In this document: one piece after another, positions 24,742-34,478 of the stretch | Position numbering within the stretch: the first letter of the stretch is position 1 | Layout of the letters: each line of letters opens with the position of its first letter | From: Improbicoccus devescovinae | Lineage (GTDB): Bacteria; Bacillota; Clostridia; Oscillospirales; Acutalibacteraceae | Length of the DNA stretch: 64,000 bases | NCBI GenBank assembly: GCA_036245095.1 | Contig: BSWA01000003.1 | Location: 1-64,000, forward strand | Direction of reading: 5' to 3' | Program-made: the position numbers and the translations under genes | Notes under the pieces: model-generated | What the model saw: only the letters and a program-made list of their open reading frames with translations | The model's database searches: none | Told to the model about the DNA's origin: nothing

Positions 24742-25584
24742 ATGATTTTTTATAGCAAATCAACAAATTTAAATATAAAAAATTCCATAGGCTTCATAAG
24801 TTTTAAAAATCTAGAAAAATTTAAAAATATTACTCATGGAGTATCCACACGTTTAGGAGGCATTAGTACTGGTAAATTCAAAGGCCTAAATCTGGGTATG
24901 AAATCTGGTGATAATATACAAAATATTAATTTAAATTACGATTTTTTTTGTCAATCTGTCGGTATAAATCGTAATTTTATAATCTCATGCAATCAAGTAC
25001 ATTCTAATAATATACAAATAATCACAAAAGAGTTAAATACAATAAACCAAAAAACGGAATTCGACGGTTTAATTACTGATCAACCCAATGTAGCTCTGGC
25101 GACTTTCCATGCAGATTGTTCGCCTATTTTTGTTTATGATAACATCAAAAAAGTCATTGGACTCGCTCATGCTGGATGGCGTGGAACTTTAAATAATATC
25201 GCGGGTAAAATGATAAATTATTTTAAAATTCATTTTAAATCCGATCCTAAAAATTTAACTTGCGGAATAGGTCCTGCTATAAATATATGTTGTCTGAAAG
25301 TCGATTCCGATGTTGCAGATTTATTTTTCGATTTGTTTAAAAATAACAAAAACAATATACAAGAAAATAATATTATATATAAATCTAATAATAAATATCA
25401 TTTAAATATACTTGAAATAAACAAATTAAACATACTTAACGCCGGAGTTCCAGAGGAAAACATTTCAATTTGTGAGCTTTGCACTTGTTGTAATAATGAT
25501 TTATTCTTTTCGCGTCGTGCCTCGCAATCTGGATATGGAACTATGATGGCTATAATTATGTTGAATCCGAAATTCCCAAATTAA
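24742..25584 (+). CDS. pgeF: Peptidoglycan editing factor / multicopper polyphenol oxidase-like (YlmD/YfiH family)
   Basis: Laccase-domain protein of the DUF152 family; members have purine nucleoside phosphorylase/adenosine deaminase activity and a role in peptidoglycan precursor editing in E. coli. Metal ligands are visible: NQVHSN (about 80), FHADCSPI (about 118) and HAGWRGTL (about 138). The family motifs THGVSTRLGGIS, CGIGPAI and FFSRRASQSGYGTM are present. The ATG at 24742 follows GGTGAT by 7 nt and is preferred over the TTG 15 bp upstream. Stands between the PLP enzyme and an independent promoter. Confidence 0.92.
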   Translation: MIFYSKSTNLNIKNSIGFISFKNLEKFKNITHGVSTRLGGISTGKFKGLNLGMKSGDNIQNINLNYDFFCQSVGINRNFIISCNQVHSNNIQIITKELNTINQKTEFDGLITDQPNVALATFHADCSPIFVYDNIKKVIGLAHAGWRGTLNNIAGKMINYFKIHFKSDPKNLTCGIGPAINICCLKVDSDVADLFFDLFKNNKNNIQENNIIYKSNNKYHLNILEINKLNILNAGVPEENISICELCTCCNNDLFFSRRASQSGYGTMMAIIMLNPKFPN

Positions 25585-25611
25585 TCTGATTGCAAAAAAT
25601 AAATTAATCTA

Positions 25612-25639
25612 TTGACAAAAAAAATATTTATACTATAAT
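25612..25639 (+). promoter_or_regulatory. Sigma-A promoter
   Basis: TTGACA at 25612-25617, 16-bp spacer and TATAAT at 25634-25639, both perfect, 32 bp upstream of the unknown gene. One of the best promoters in the window. Confidence 0.75.
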
Positions 25640-25671
25640 AAAAATAAAATCAATTATAGGTGGTGAGTAAT

Positions 25672-26130
25672 GTGCTATATCCAGGAGAGATAAAATTCAC
25701 AAAACAAGCAGTTCCAATTGCAAAAACGTATTTTAGTAATAAAAAGGTAAATGAATATATACAAATTGACAGTCATCAAAATAAAAATAAAGATTTAATT
25801 AGAATTTTATTAGGAGTAAATCATCGTCCTGATCACGATTGGAAAGTGTTGACAACCGACTCTACCAAAGCTATAAAAATTTTTGAAGCATCGCTTTTAA
25901 AAGATAACAGGCTCGGATTTGTATTGAATATTGATCCACCTTATTTGTTATATATTAATCGGAGTGAAAAAACTAAATTTGATAATCTGATAATACCGGG
26001 CACAGATTGGCCGATGCTGATTGTAAATAAACAGTCAACACCTAAATTTGAAACGCATATGAAAATTAGTACTAATATTAGTTTAGCAGCTATTTTAAAT
26101 ACTTTAATTATTGAATTATATCCGGTATAA
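25672..26130 (+). CDS. Conserved-looking protein of unknown function (152 aa)
   Basis: GTG at 25672 preceded by AGGTGGTGA; a GTG at 25660 is the alternative. The protein starts VLYPGEIKFTKQAVPIAKTY and continues with alternating hydrophobic and charged segments: DLIRILLGVNHRPDHDWKVL, FVLNIDPPYLLYINR, NLIIPGTDWPMLIVN. There is no signal peptide, membrane segment, Cys pair or recognisable catalytic motif. A perfect sigma-A promoter lies directly upstream, implying strong expression. I cannot assign a family. Confidence 0.7.
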   Translation: MLYPGEIKFTKQAVPIAKTYFSNKKVNEYIQIDSHQNKNKDLIRILLGVNHRPDHDWKVLTTDSTKAIKIFEASLLKDNRLGFVLNIDPPYLLYINRSEKTKFDNLIIPGTDWPMLIVNKQSTPKFETHMKISTNISLAAILNTLIIELYPV

Positions 26131-26278
26131 TTAGAAATCATCGGATTTTTGAGGCTGTCTTAAGTTTCCTAAAATTAAATTTCCACGAATTACTGTGAGT
26201 TATTATTGCGTTTGTATTTTAAATTCAATAGAATATAGTATCATCGGGAATTGGTGTACAGAAGGGAATTTAATATAT

Positions 26279-27109
26279 ATGAATATTGGTTGCCATGTTT
26301 CAATGTCTAAAGGTCTTACTCACGCCGCTAAAGATGTGTTCGATATAGGCGGGAATACGTTTCAATTTTTTTCTAGGAATCCTCGCGGTGGGAGTCCGCC
26401 TAAGTTTGGAATTGATGATATCGAAAATTTTAATAAATTTGTAAATAATAATAATTTTGGGTTTATGGTAGCTCATGCTCCGTATGTTCTGAATTTATGC
26501 TCTGCTAAAGAAGAAGTTAGAAAATTTTCGCTGAAAATGTTAGAGGAAGATCTCGTTTTTTTTAACGAAATTCCAAGAATTTTATATAATTTTCATCCTG
26601 GAACTCATGGCGGTCAGGGTGTTCGGAATGGTGTTAAATTTATTTCAGATGCCCTTAATTGTGTTTTAAATAAAAATATTAAAATTACTGTTCTTTTGGA
26701 AACTATGGCTGGAAAAGGTAACGAAATCGGTGCTAATTTTATGGAAATTAAACAAATAATTCAAAACGTCGATAATAATGAAAAGCTTGGGGTTTGTTTG
26801 GATACCTGCCATATCTATGATGCCGGTTATGATATAGTAAATAACTTGAATGGTGTATTGGAAGATTTTGATAAAAATATAGGCCTAAATAGATTGAAGG
26901 TATTGCATCTTAATGATAGTAAAAATAAATTAATGTCGAAAAAAGATAGACATGAAAAACTTGGTCAGGGGACGTTGGGTATAGAACCGTTTAGGAAAAT
27001 TATAAATCATCCGGTTCTTGAAAATTTAATATTCATCTTAGAAACTCCTAATGATCTTTTGGGGTATAAAAATGAAATTTTGTTTTTACAAGGACTGCTT
27101 TGTGATTAG
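26279..27109 (+). CDS. nfo: Deoxyribonuclease IV (AP endonuclease)
   Basis: Nfo cuts 5' of abasic sites in base excision repair using three zinc ions. 276 residues from the ATG at 26279 (AGAAGGGA upstream). The longer upstream frame lacks homology. Metal-binding motifs: GCHVSMSKG (about 4), FHPGTHG (about 107), LLETMAGKGNEIG (about 140), GVCLDTCHIYDAGYD (about 172), LKVLHLNDSKNKLMSKKDRH and LGQGTLGI, and a C-terminal LETP. All expected ligands are present. Confidence 0.95.
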   Translation: MNIGCHVSMSKGLTHAAKDVFDIGGNTFQFFSRNPRGGSPPKFGIDDIENFNKFVNNNNFGFMVAHAPYVLNLCSAKEEVRKFSLKMLEEDLVFFNEIPRILYNFHPGTHGGQGVRNGVKFISDALNCVLNKNIKITVLLETMAGKGNEIGANFMEIKQIIQNVDNNEKLGVCLDTCHIYDAGYDIVNNLNGVLEDFDKNIGLNRLKVLHLNDSKNKLMSKKDRHEKLGQGTLGIEPFRKIINHPVLENLIFILETPNDLLGYKNEILFLQGLLCD

Positions 27110-27139
27110 AAAAAAATTAGGAATTCAAGCTGGAGGAAT

Positions 27140-29968
27140 GTGAAATTGAAAAAAAATAATGAACATGTTAATAAAATTATTAATAATTTGTTAGTTAATT
27201 TATTGAATAAAATTAAAAATTATGATATAAATTCTGAGTTTTCTTCGATTTTTCCAGGCTTGAATATTAATAATTTTATAATAAAAAAAATAAAAAAAAT
27301 GTTTAGATTTAAGAAAAAAATTACTCTCGGTAGTATCTTAGGTGATATAAATATATATTATCAAAACGGTATCTTGATTGAACCTATAGGCCTGGCTCGC
27401 ATAGCTGTGAAAAATGTAGTTATTACTGAAAAAAAAATTTTACTTACTATTACTAACATTTTTGATCAAATTCGCAAAAAATATTTTAGTAATCAAGATT
27501 ATGTTATAAAAAAAGTTAATATTATTTTAACAAAACTTTCACAAAAAGAAATTTATAATCCAGGGAATTCAAAAGAAAAATCGCTTTTAGATTTAGTTTC
27601 ATTAATTTTACTTAATTATTATAACATTTCAGGCGATGATTCTCCTGATTGGCTTAAAAATGTTATTGATAATATAGACAAAAAAGATATAGCTCAAGAT
27701 TTTATAGACTTTTTTATTGAAAATATAACAAATGCTTTGGAAAAAATAAGTAAAAATGTATATTTCGACTATAAAGTTACTCTGGATTCTGGATTGTTGC
27801 GTTGGATTTTAAATAAAAAAACAAACAAAGGCCAAATCTCTAAATTGCTGTCGATTTTTAATTTTGATTTGACTAAAATAATCAAAAATACTGCTAATAA
27901 TTATGTAAGTGAAAGTTTTTTGAACGGTTTCGGCGAGCTTCTTATAGACATGACCGGTATATTGGTTTTTGATGTAAATAATCAAAATTGTTATAAAAAG
28001 GTTAATCCATTTGATCTTACTCTAACTTTTGGAAAAGACACACGCAGTTCAAGAGTTTTTAGATGGTTTAGTAATAATTCTGTAGAAATCAACAAATTTA
28101 ATCATTCTAAAGAAGAATTTTTGGAGATTTCTGATAATAAAAATTTTATTTTTGCAAAAAGAATACAATCTAAAGTTGAAATTGTTAATCTTGCTAGACC
28201 TACTATAAATTTTGGAGTTATCGCCAAATATAATATAGAAAAAAAATATAAATATTCTGCGGTTGTTGAGGGCCTTGAACAAAAAAAAACTTATTATTAT
28301 CGAATTTTTAGTAAAAATAGACAATATAAGAATAATTTTAATACTTGTGATTCTAATGAAAATTTCAGATTTTTAGCTTTTGCTGATTCTCAAGGCATGA
28401 TAAAAAGTGATTATGATACATTTTTGAAATTATTTCAATCTGGAATAAATAAATTCCCTGATGCAGAATTTGTTGTCCATGTTGGAGATTTTGTCGATGA
28501 TGGAAATAATGAAAATTATTGGGATTTCTTATTGGATTCTCCTTTATGGGGAATGAAACCTGTTGTGCCAGTAGTTGGAAATCATGAGGCTAAATTTAAT
28601 CCATCATTAAGTTTTGCAGGAGTTAAAAATTCAGTATTTAATCATTTTGCAATAGATCCAGCAGATTCTAATATAATAGACAATCCGGAAAATGAATTAT
28701 ATTATGCGTTTGAATATAAAAAAAATTTGTTCATCGTTCTTGATACTAATGTCTCAGATGATGAAATCGGCCTGGGAAGGAAACAATATAATTGGATACA
28801 TAATATTGTTAAAAAATCACAAAATTTTAATTTTAATCACAAAATTATTTTAACACACAAATCGGCGTATTCATGCGGGCATCATTGCAATGACACAGAT
28901 GTATATTGGATAAGTCGTGATATAATAAAAATATCTGCAATTTGCGGAATAGATCTAGTAATTGGTGGGCATGATCATGTATATTCTCGATCTTATATTA
29001 GTTGTATGAACAAAAATCTTGAGTTTACTACTCATAAAAATGGCGAAAATCACGAAATAATTTCATCAAGTTTTGACGGTGTTTATTCCGAAGGTACTGT
29101 ATTTGTGACTTTAGGAACCTCTGGTACAAAATATTATGCTACATCAACACATGCTCCATATGAAAATAAAAAAATAATGAATTTTGGATCGCCTTCGTTT
29201 GCAGAGATAAATATTCAAGAGCAAAGTATTAAATTTAGTATTTATAAGTTTGATGATAATTTAGATAAATTGGTATTATCAGACAAATTTATAATTTCTA
29301 AAAATAATTATTTGTGTAAATTCGATAATAAAATTAATTTAATTGATGCATCTAGCTTCGTAGATTCAATTAAAAAACTCGCTGAGAATATAATAGCAAA
29401 TCTGCCAGATTGCCCCTGGATAGACTGGACTTTAAAATTACAAAGAGTTAATTATTTTTTGGACCATGTTTTAACTAAAGTTTTTGATAAAAAAGAACTG
29501 AAAAATTATAAACTTTTTTTAAAAAAATGTAAAGATAATACTACGTATATTAATATTATTAAATCTCATATTTGTATAATTTATAATAAACAGGATTTTT
29601 TACAAGCAATTCAAGATATTAAAATCGGTACTATTATAGTAAAATGTGATGAGATTAAATTTGAAAATAGATTCGGCATCGGTAGGACTATTTTTGTTAA
29701 TCATAATATAATTATAAAAGGAAAATCCGAATTTTTATTTGTGAGTTTTCATGTGGATTCGGGAATAACTTTAATAATAGATGGAGAAATTAAAATAAGT
29801 AATAATCGGAAAATTTTTTCAGTTTACTCGGCAATAACTGCTTTTAAATTATTTAGTGATAGTACCCTAATTTTAGGCGAATTTGTATCGATAAGTCATA
29901 TATTTGGAGTAGGAAAAAGTAAGGATTTTAAATTTTTGGGTGAGAATATAAAAATTTATAGGAAATAA
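27140..29968 (+). CDS. Large purple-acid-phosphatase-like metallophosphoesterase
   Basis: 942 residues, much longer than typical bacterial purple acid phosphatases. Residues about 290-395 resemble the N-terminal fibronectin-like PAP domain (NPFDLTLTFGKDTRSSRVFR). The catalytic domain has the five expected blocks: FADSQG (about 412), HVGDFVDDG (about 446), VGNHEAKF (about 477), THKSAYSCGHHC (about 571) and GGHDHVYSR (about 607). The first 290 residues are Lys/Asn-rich helices. The last 240 include a possible beta-solenoid-like end (VKCDEIKFENRFGIG onward). No signal peptide is seen, which is odd for a PAP. GTG 27140 or TTG 27146 could be the start; GGAGGA at 27132-27137 favours TTG. The substrate is unknown. 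Confidence 0.82.
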   Translation: MKLKKNNEHVNKIINNLLVNLLNKIKNYDINSEFSSIFPGLNINNFIIKKIKKMFRFKKKITLGSILGDINIYYQNGILIEPIGLARIAVKNVVITEKKILLTITNIFDQIRKKYFSNQDYVIKKVNIILTKLSQKEIYNPGNSKEKSLLDLVSLILLNYYNISGDDSPDWLKNVIDNIDKKDIAQDFIDFFIENITNALEKISKNVYFDYKVTLDSGLLRWILNKKTNKGQISKLLSIFNFDLTKIIKNTANNYVSESFLNGFGELLIDMTGILVFDVNNQNCYKKVNPFDLTLTFGKDTRSSRVFRWFSNNSVEINKFNHSKEEFLEISDNKNFIFAKRIQSKVEIVNLARPTINFGVIAKYNIEKKYKYSAVVEGLEQKKTYYYRIFSKNRQYKNNFNTCDSNENFRFLAFADSQGMIKSDYDTFLKLFQSGINKFPDAEFVVHVGDFVDDGNNENYWDFLLDSPLWGMKPVVPVVGNHEAKFNPSLSFAGVKNSVFNHFAIDPADSNIIDNPENELYYAFEYKKNLFIVLDTNVSDDEIGLGRKQYNWIHNIVKKSQNFNFNHKIILTHKSAYSCGHHCNDTDVYWISRDIIKISAICGIDLVIGGHDHVYSRSYISCMNKNLEFTTHKNGENHEIISSSFDGVYSEGTVFVTLGTSGTKYYATSTHAPYENKKIMNFGSPSFAEINIQEQSIKFSIYKFDDNLDKLVLSDKFIISKNNYLCKFDNKINLIDASSFVDSIKKLAENIIANLPDCPWIDWTLKLQRVNYFLDHVLTKVFDKKELKNYKLFLKKCKDNTTYINIIKSHICIIYNKQDFLQAIQDIKIGTIIVKCDEIKFENRFGIGRTIFVNHNIIIKGKSEFLFVSFHVDSGITLIIDGEIKISNNRKIFSVYSAITAFKLFSDSTLILGEFVSISHIFGVGKSKDFKFLGENIKIYRK

Positions 29969-30037
29969 ACAACATCAAATTCATAAAATAATATAAAAAT
30001 TTATATAAACCAACCAAATACTGACTTCGAAGGAGGT

Positions 30038-31081
30038 ATGTTGAATTTGAAATATAAACATCTTAAAACTGAAGAGATTCTAAAAATCCAACGAAATAAA
30101 CGTTGGTTAAGTCGCGCTTCTATTTTTATGAAATGGAGTTTATCATTATTATTAATAATTTTTATTTTTATTTCTGGCTTTTTTCTTTTTTGCAAAAAAA
30201 TAGACAACGACCTAACTACTACTGATTCTATGATATATTCAAATAATAGGAACTCTATTAATAATATAAATGAAATCAATCAAGAAACTGACAAACCCGA
30301 TAATACTGAATTGCATCAACAGAATACTAGTAAAGAAGTTATTGAAAACAGTACAGATACAGACACTGCTATTAATTTAGATGACAAAAATAAAGAAGTT
30401 ATCGTGAATAAAATAGATACAGATATTAACGTAGATGATAAAAAAAAATTAGACATAGATTATGATTATTCAGACTGGAATAAAACTGCTCCAGATTATT
30501 TAAAAATAGTATGTAAAAATAACAAAATACCCGATTTTAAACTAACAACAACCGAGGTCGCGGGGAAGCCTGTTAATACAATAATAGCAGAAGAACTTAA
30601 AAAAATGATCGCAGAAGCTAAAAAACAAGGCATAGATTTAACTATAATTTCTGGATATCGAAATGAAGAACACCAAAAACTTCTTTTTGCCAATCAAAAA
30701 TTAAGAGAAAAAACAATAGATCCAAATATTTCCGATGAAGATTCCGAACTTCGTGCATCTATGTGTGTAGCTCGCCCAAATGAGAGCGAGCATCAATTAG
30801 GGTTAGCAGTAGATTTTGTTTCCCTAACACAAGAATTTGATGAAAGCGAAGAGTACTCATGGCTAATAACTCATGCGCGGAAGTTTGGCTTCATACATCG
30901 TTACAAAAAAGAATGGCAGTCTATAACTCATGTAATATACGAGCCATGGCACTGGAGATATGTAGGAGTCAAACATGCTCAAGAAATTACAAAAGAGAAT
31001 ATTCCATTCGAAGAATATATAATGAAACTCACAAAAACCAACAATAATAATCAAAAAAACTATATACCAGACCTATCCTAA
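30038..31081 (+). CDS. VanY-family D-alanyl-D-alanine carboxypeptidase, membrane-anchored
   Basis: Zinc D,D-carboxypeptidase of the M15B/VanY family. A basic N-terminus is followed by one membrane span (WSLSLLLIIFIFISGFFLF, about 31-49), an Asn/Asp/Thr-rich linker (about 60-145) and the VanY domain with LTIISGYRNEEHQKLLF, the zinc motif SEHQLGLAVDFV and EPWHWRYVG, which provide His, Asp, Glu and His. An AGGAGG at 30031-30036 lies next to the ATG at 30038, so translation may instead start at in-frame TTG 30041 or 30047. It removes terminal D-Ala from stem peptides outside the membrane. It appears intact, in contrast to the broken-start carboxypeptidase at 9.1-10.2 kb. Confidence 0.92.
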   Translation: MLNLKYKHLKTEEILKIQRNKRWLSRASIFMKWSLSLLLIIFIFISGFFLFCKKIDNDLTTTDSMIYSNNRNSINNINEINQETDKPDNTELHQQNTSKEVIENSTDTDTAINLDDKNKEVIVNKIDTDINVDDKKKLDIDYDYSDWNKTAPDYLKIVCKNNKIPDFKLTTTEVAGKPVNTIIAEELKKMIAEAKKQGIDLTIISGYRNEEHQKLLFANQKLREKTIDPNISDEDSELRASMCVARPNESEHQLGLAVDFVSLTQEFDESEEYSWLITHARKFGFIHRYKKEWQSITHVIYEPWHWRYVGVKHAQEITKENIPFEEYIMKLTKTNNNNQKNYIPDLS

Positions 31082-31180
31082 AATCATCAACTCATAATTA
31101 TAAATACCAGAAAAATACCAGAAATAAACGACATATGAAGCAAATGTTTTTTCTGTTTGTTATGATAGAGATTTTAATTA
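31078..31180. repeat. Dispersed repeat, inverse of 19565-19650
   Basis: Reverse complement of the repeat described at 19565-19650, abutting MITE copy 2. Confidence 0.65.
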
Positions 31181-31324
31181 AACCTGTCCTAAAACTAAAT
31201 TATTTTTACGAATCTCAGCATCAATGCGATGCTCTAAATTTCTCATATACAACCAATATGCTACACGTTTCTATGTTCCTTTTTTCTCGCAATTTGCAAA
31301 AAGAATCAATGTTAGGACAGGCCT
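31181..31324. repeat. MITE-like repeat, copy 2 (inverted orientation)
   Basis: 144 bp starting AACCTGTCCTAAAACTAAAT and ending with GTTAGGACAGGCCT. Internally it is the reverse complement of copy 3 (for example GCATCAATGCGATGC and TACAACCAATATGCTAC). Non-coding. Confidence 0.85.
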
Positions 31325-31348
31325 ATCTTTAATTAAAGCTTGCTTAGT

Positions 31349-31430
31349 CCGGGAACGTAAAAACTTTTGTGTAAATAGTTTTCCCGGAATCAAAATTAAT
31401 ATCCAAAAAATATCATAAATTGTCCTAAAA
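31349..31430. repeat. Dispersed 80-bp repeat, also at 38029-38110
   Basis: The run around AACTTTTGTGTAAATAGTTT, TTCCCGGAA and AAATTGTCCTAAAA is repeated with about 85-90% identity at 38029-38110. Probably the end of a lost mobile element. The rest of 31430-31702 holds no gene; TTCTCAA/TTGAGAA near 31567-31584 can form a small hairpin. Confidence 0.7.
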
Positions 31431-31702
31431 TGCAACCCAATTTTTAATTAGTCACGGAAATTTAGTCTTGGAAATTTGGGGAAAATTTTAAAATTTGGGC
31501 CGGGTTAACCATGCAATCAAGCATCAAATGAGTAAAATCAGCTTTTGATTTATTGTTTTTTTATAAATTCTCAAAGAATTGAGAACAATTTTTCTAATTA
31601 TATTTAAATTTTCTTGAATTCGCTGCTCGGCGGCACGACAAAAAAATTCAAAAAAAATGAACATCTAGAAGCCAATACATAGTCTAAACTGACCATTCTT
31701 TT

Positions 31703-32540
31703 CTAGATAGTGTCTACACAAGAATCCTCAACCACTGTAAAATTGAAGCAATCGTGACCGCACCTCGAAAAGAAGAAGTCATTTTTGCATAGCGCGAGGC
31801 TACACCACGAAGTCGTTTTAGTTTTAAAAAAGAGTTTTCAACCAAATGGCGTAACTTGTACAAGTATTTATCATATTCTCGTTGAATCTTCCGATTCTTT
31901 TTTGGCGGGATAATTACATTCATACCACATTTTTTTGCAAACTCAACAATTTCATTGCTATCATAGCCTCTGTCGGCAAGTAAATTCTCAGCTTTTATCC
32001 CTTTAATGAGAGGGATAGCCATTTTGCAATCAGCTTTGGTACCTTCTGTGATAATAGTTTTGATCGGCATACCATGCGCATCCACAGCCAGGTGAATTTT
32101 GGAATTGAGCCCCCTTTGTGCGATCCATGTCTTGGTTTCCACCCTTTGCTCCTGCTGCATGTGGATGAATTTTGACATGGGACGCATCTATCATTAGCCA
32201 TTCAAAATCTGGGTCATCTATCAATTCAGCAAGAATCGAATCCCAAATTCCACGATCACACCATCGTTTATACCTTCGATGAACAGCGTTAAACTTGCCA
32301 TATTGCGGTGGCAAATCACGCCATGGTGCGCCTGTTCGAGTTATCCAAAAACAGGCATTCACAAAAGTTTGATTATCTTTTGCGTTGCTCCCCCCAAGTT
32401 CCGATTAATTTCTTGATTATCGGTTCTATTTTAAGCCATTGTTCGGTTTTTAAAATCATGTCTGTTTTGTAAATTATTCATAGTTTTTAAGTTTATTTCA
32501 TTAATTTAAGAATGTCAAATTTTGTGTAGACACTATCTAG
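31703..32540 (-). mobile_element. IS427-like element, copy D, decayed
   Basis: 838 bp, CTAG-bounded, same terminal repeats as copies A-C. It has lost one base in the frameshift site (CCCCCTTTG near 32111, only three Ts) and bases near 32390. It is inserted beside an ISAs1-like remnant. Confidence 0.92.
31714..32481 (-). pseudogene. IS427-like transposase, frameshifted (copy D)
   Basis: The DDE half (31714-32100) is open, including LLADRGYDSNEIV and LVENSFLKLKR, but the slippery A AAA GGG is reduced to three As. The OrfA frame (32030-32362) now runs into an unrelated tail, and the N-terminus is broken near 32390 and 32445. No full transposase can be made. Confidence 0.87.
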
Positions 32541-33060
32541 CGTGATTTAATAATTTCTCGGCACTGAGTTTGCGTCTGAAAATATCATAATGCCATTCAT
32601 TGCTAGTGCTAGTAAGATGTTTTAAACTGAGTATTTATCGCACCAATGCAAGTTAAATTTTGCCATTTTTTTCCAAAAAGCCAATCAATTTCACATGTTG
32701 TATATGCAATTCGAGTTTCATATCTTTCGCGATTTTTCTCCTTTTTTGTCACTAAATCTATGTTTTTGCGCAATTTAAGGTCAGCTACAAAATCGGAAAT
32801 CTCAGATTTTAGCTTCGATTGGTTATCTTTTGCGGATAGCAAATAGTCTCTGCTATTTTCTATAATTTTTGGAGCAGTTTCCGTCTGACAATTCAATGCA
32901 TCGACAACCATCACTCACACTTTATATTGAGCAAGTCCAGTAATGCTCACCCAGCCGGTATTTCGTTACTTTTCCGGCAACTGTCCTTTGTCCAAGTGTT
33001 ATACCAAGTTCTGTAACTTGCGCGCTTACGATATGCAACGAATTTTCATATTTTTTCATT
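32541..33060 (-). pseudogene. ISAs1-family transposase remnant
   Basis: The frame at 32609-32914 reads VDALNCQTETAPKIIENSRD, YLLSAKDNQSKL and YETRIAYTTCEIDWL, the H-repeat/ISAs1 DDE core (VDAL.CQ, LLA.K.NQ). Upstream pieces at 32915-33060 give LHIVSAQVTELGITLGQ in another frame, and downstream pieces at 32541-32620 give SNEWHYDIFRRKLSAEKLL. Several shifts are present, and the left part is cut by IS copy D. Confidence 0.75.
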
Positions 33061-33190
33061 TTTCCCGTTGAACGACATTTTTATCAATAAAATTTACCTA
33101 TATGACAGTAAAATTCATATCTTCTGCAATGCTCAGAATTCTAAAATAGAAATGCCATTGGATAAACTTAAAGTTCATCTAATGGCCGTG

Positions 33191-33279
33191 TGGCGGAGAA
33201 GGTGGGATTCGAACCCACGCTACTTTGCAGTAGACCTGATTTCGAGTCAGGCTCGTTATGACCACTTCGATACTTCTCC
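33191..33279 (-). tRNA. tRNA-Ser (CGA)
   Basis: 89 nt on the minus strand with 7-bp acceptor GGAGAAG/CTTCTCC, anticodon loop CTCGAAA (anticodon CGA), an extended variable arm typical of tRNA-Ser, a GGTTCGAATCC T-arm and encoded CCA. Confidence 0.96.
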
Positions 33280-33486
33280 GTATCATTTGAAATTATTCAA
33301 TTTAGACAATATAACGCGTCTTCGACCCTCTTGTTATCATAAACTATAATATTTTTTAACACAAAATTAATTTTATTAACATAAATATTATAATAATACA
33401 ATAATACTTTAAATTCAACTTTTTTACTTACATAATTAATATATTTTATTTTTTATTAAAGATATCAATCGTTTCCAGCGTCTAAT

Positions 33487-33631
33487 AGCCCTGTATTAAA
33501 ACTGATTCTTTTTGCAAATTTCGAGAAAAAAGGAACATAGAAACTTGTAGCATACTGGTTGTATATGAGAAATTTAGAGCATCGCATTGATGCTAAGATT
33601 CGTAAAAATAATTCAGTTTTATGACAGGTCT
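33487..33631. repeat. MITE-like repeat, copy 3
   Basis: 145 bp ending AATAATTCAGTTTTATGACAGGTCT; the left end is eroded (CCCTGTATTAAAACTGA). Same orientation as copy 1. Located between tRNA-Ser and tRNA-Trp. Confidence 0.82.
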
Positions 33632-33740
33632 AGTATATAACCATAGAGTTGTTTTTTAAGTTAGCAGACAATTCTAATAAAGCTATTTTTATTATTTTAT
33701 GCTTGACTTTTATTAATAATAAAATAGTATATATTCGCAA

Positions 33741-33816
33741 AGGGGTGTAGCTCAGTTGGTAGAGCGACGGTCTCCAAAACCGTATGTCGAGGGTTCGAAT
33801 CCTTTCGCCCCTGCCA
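33741..33816 (+). tRNA. tRNA-Trp (CCA)
   Basis: 76 nt: acceptor AGGGGTG/CGCCCCT, D-arm GCTCAGTTGGTAGAGC, anticodon loop CTCCAAA, T-arm GGGTTCGAATCC, encoded CCA. Appears complete. Confidence 0.97.
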
Positions 33817-33856
33817 GTCGATTGTTCGTAATGAAAGTGAACACTAAAAAAATTAG

Positions 33857-34179
33857 TATAGCTATTCCGATTTAAAATAAGTTTTGATAAGCAGCTTGAA
33901 TTATTAAGTAATTTTTAGAATTTAAACACAATCATTTTTTTAAATTTGCCCACAATTTTTCAATTTTATTTTTATCTGATGAATAAGACGGAAGCCAAAC
34001 GATTTGGCGTTTATAGAGTTTATTCCACGCTTTTATTGAACACTTACTTATACCCATACTTATGTGCTTCCTCCTAAGTATGTCCTTTTGCGAGGTATTT
34101 TAAGACTATTTATCGCATGTCTTTTGAATATTCCATTGCTTAATCGTATTACAGATCGTTTTAAATCGGAATAGCTATA
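33857..34179 (-). mobile_element. IS630-family element with internal deletion
   Basis: 323 bp bounded by inverted repeats TATAGCTATTCCGATTTAAAA and complement, with TA at each end as expected for IS630. On the minus strand it encodes a shortened transposase: MEYSKDMR...LKYLAKGHT (helix-turn-helix), a deletion, then VWLPSYSSDKNKIEKLWANL (C-terminal DDE region, NPIE-like Glu). Stops are present, so it is a MITE-sized derivative. Confidence 0.8.
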
Positions 34180-34478
34180 CTTTAGGTGTTACGTTTGACA
34201 AAGCTATATCATGCATTGGAATATCGAAGTCTATAATTTAATTTTATAATTCTACAAATTATTGTATGTAGCCAAACTATTGACAAATCTCAAATATATT
34301 ATTAAAATTAAAAAAATAAGTAAAGTTTAATCTAATTTTGATTTTTGAGATTTAAATGCAAATAAAGATAGTGATTTACATGGCTTTCATGCCAAGATTT
34401 AAGAATAAGATAAAAGAAATTAATAATAAAAACAACGAAAATATTAACTTATTTTTTTTGAAAAGAGGTAATTTAATT

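Noticed and set aside
33068..33349. 93-codon plus-strand ORF
   Set aside because: It is the antisense reading of tRNA-Ser (RRWDSNPRY-type peptide typical of tRNA shadows).
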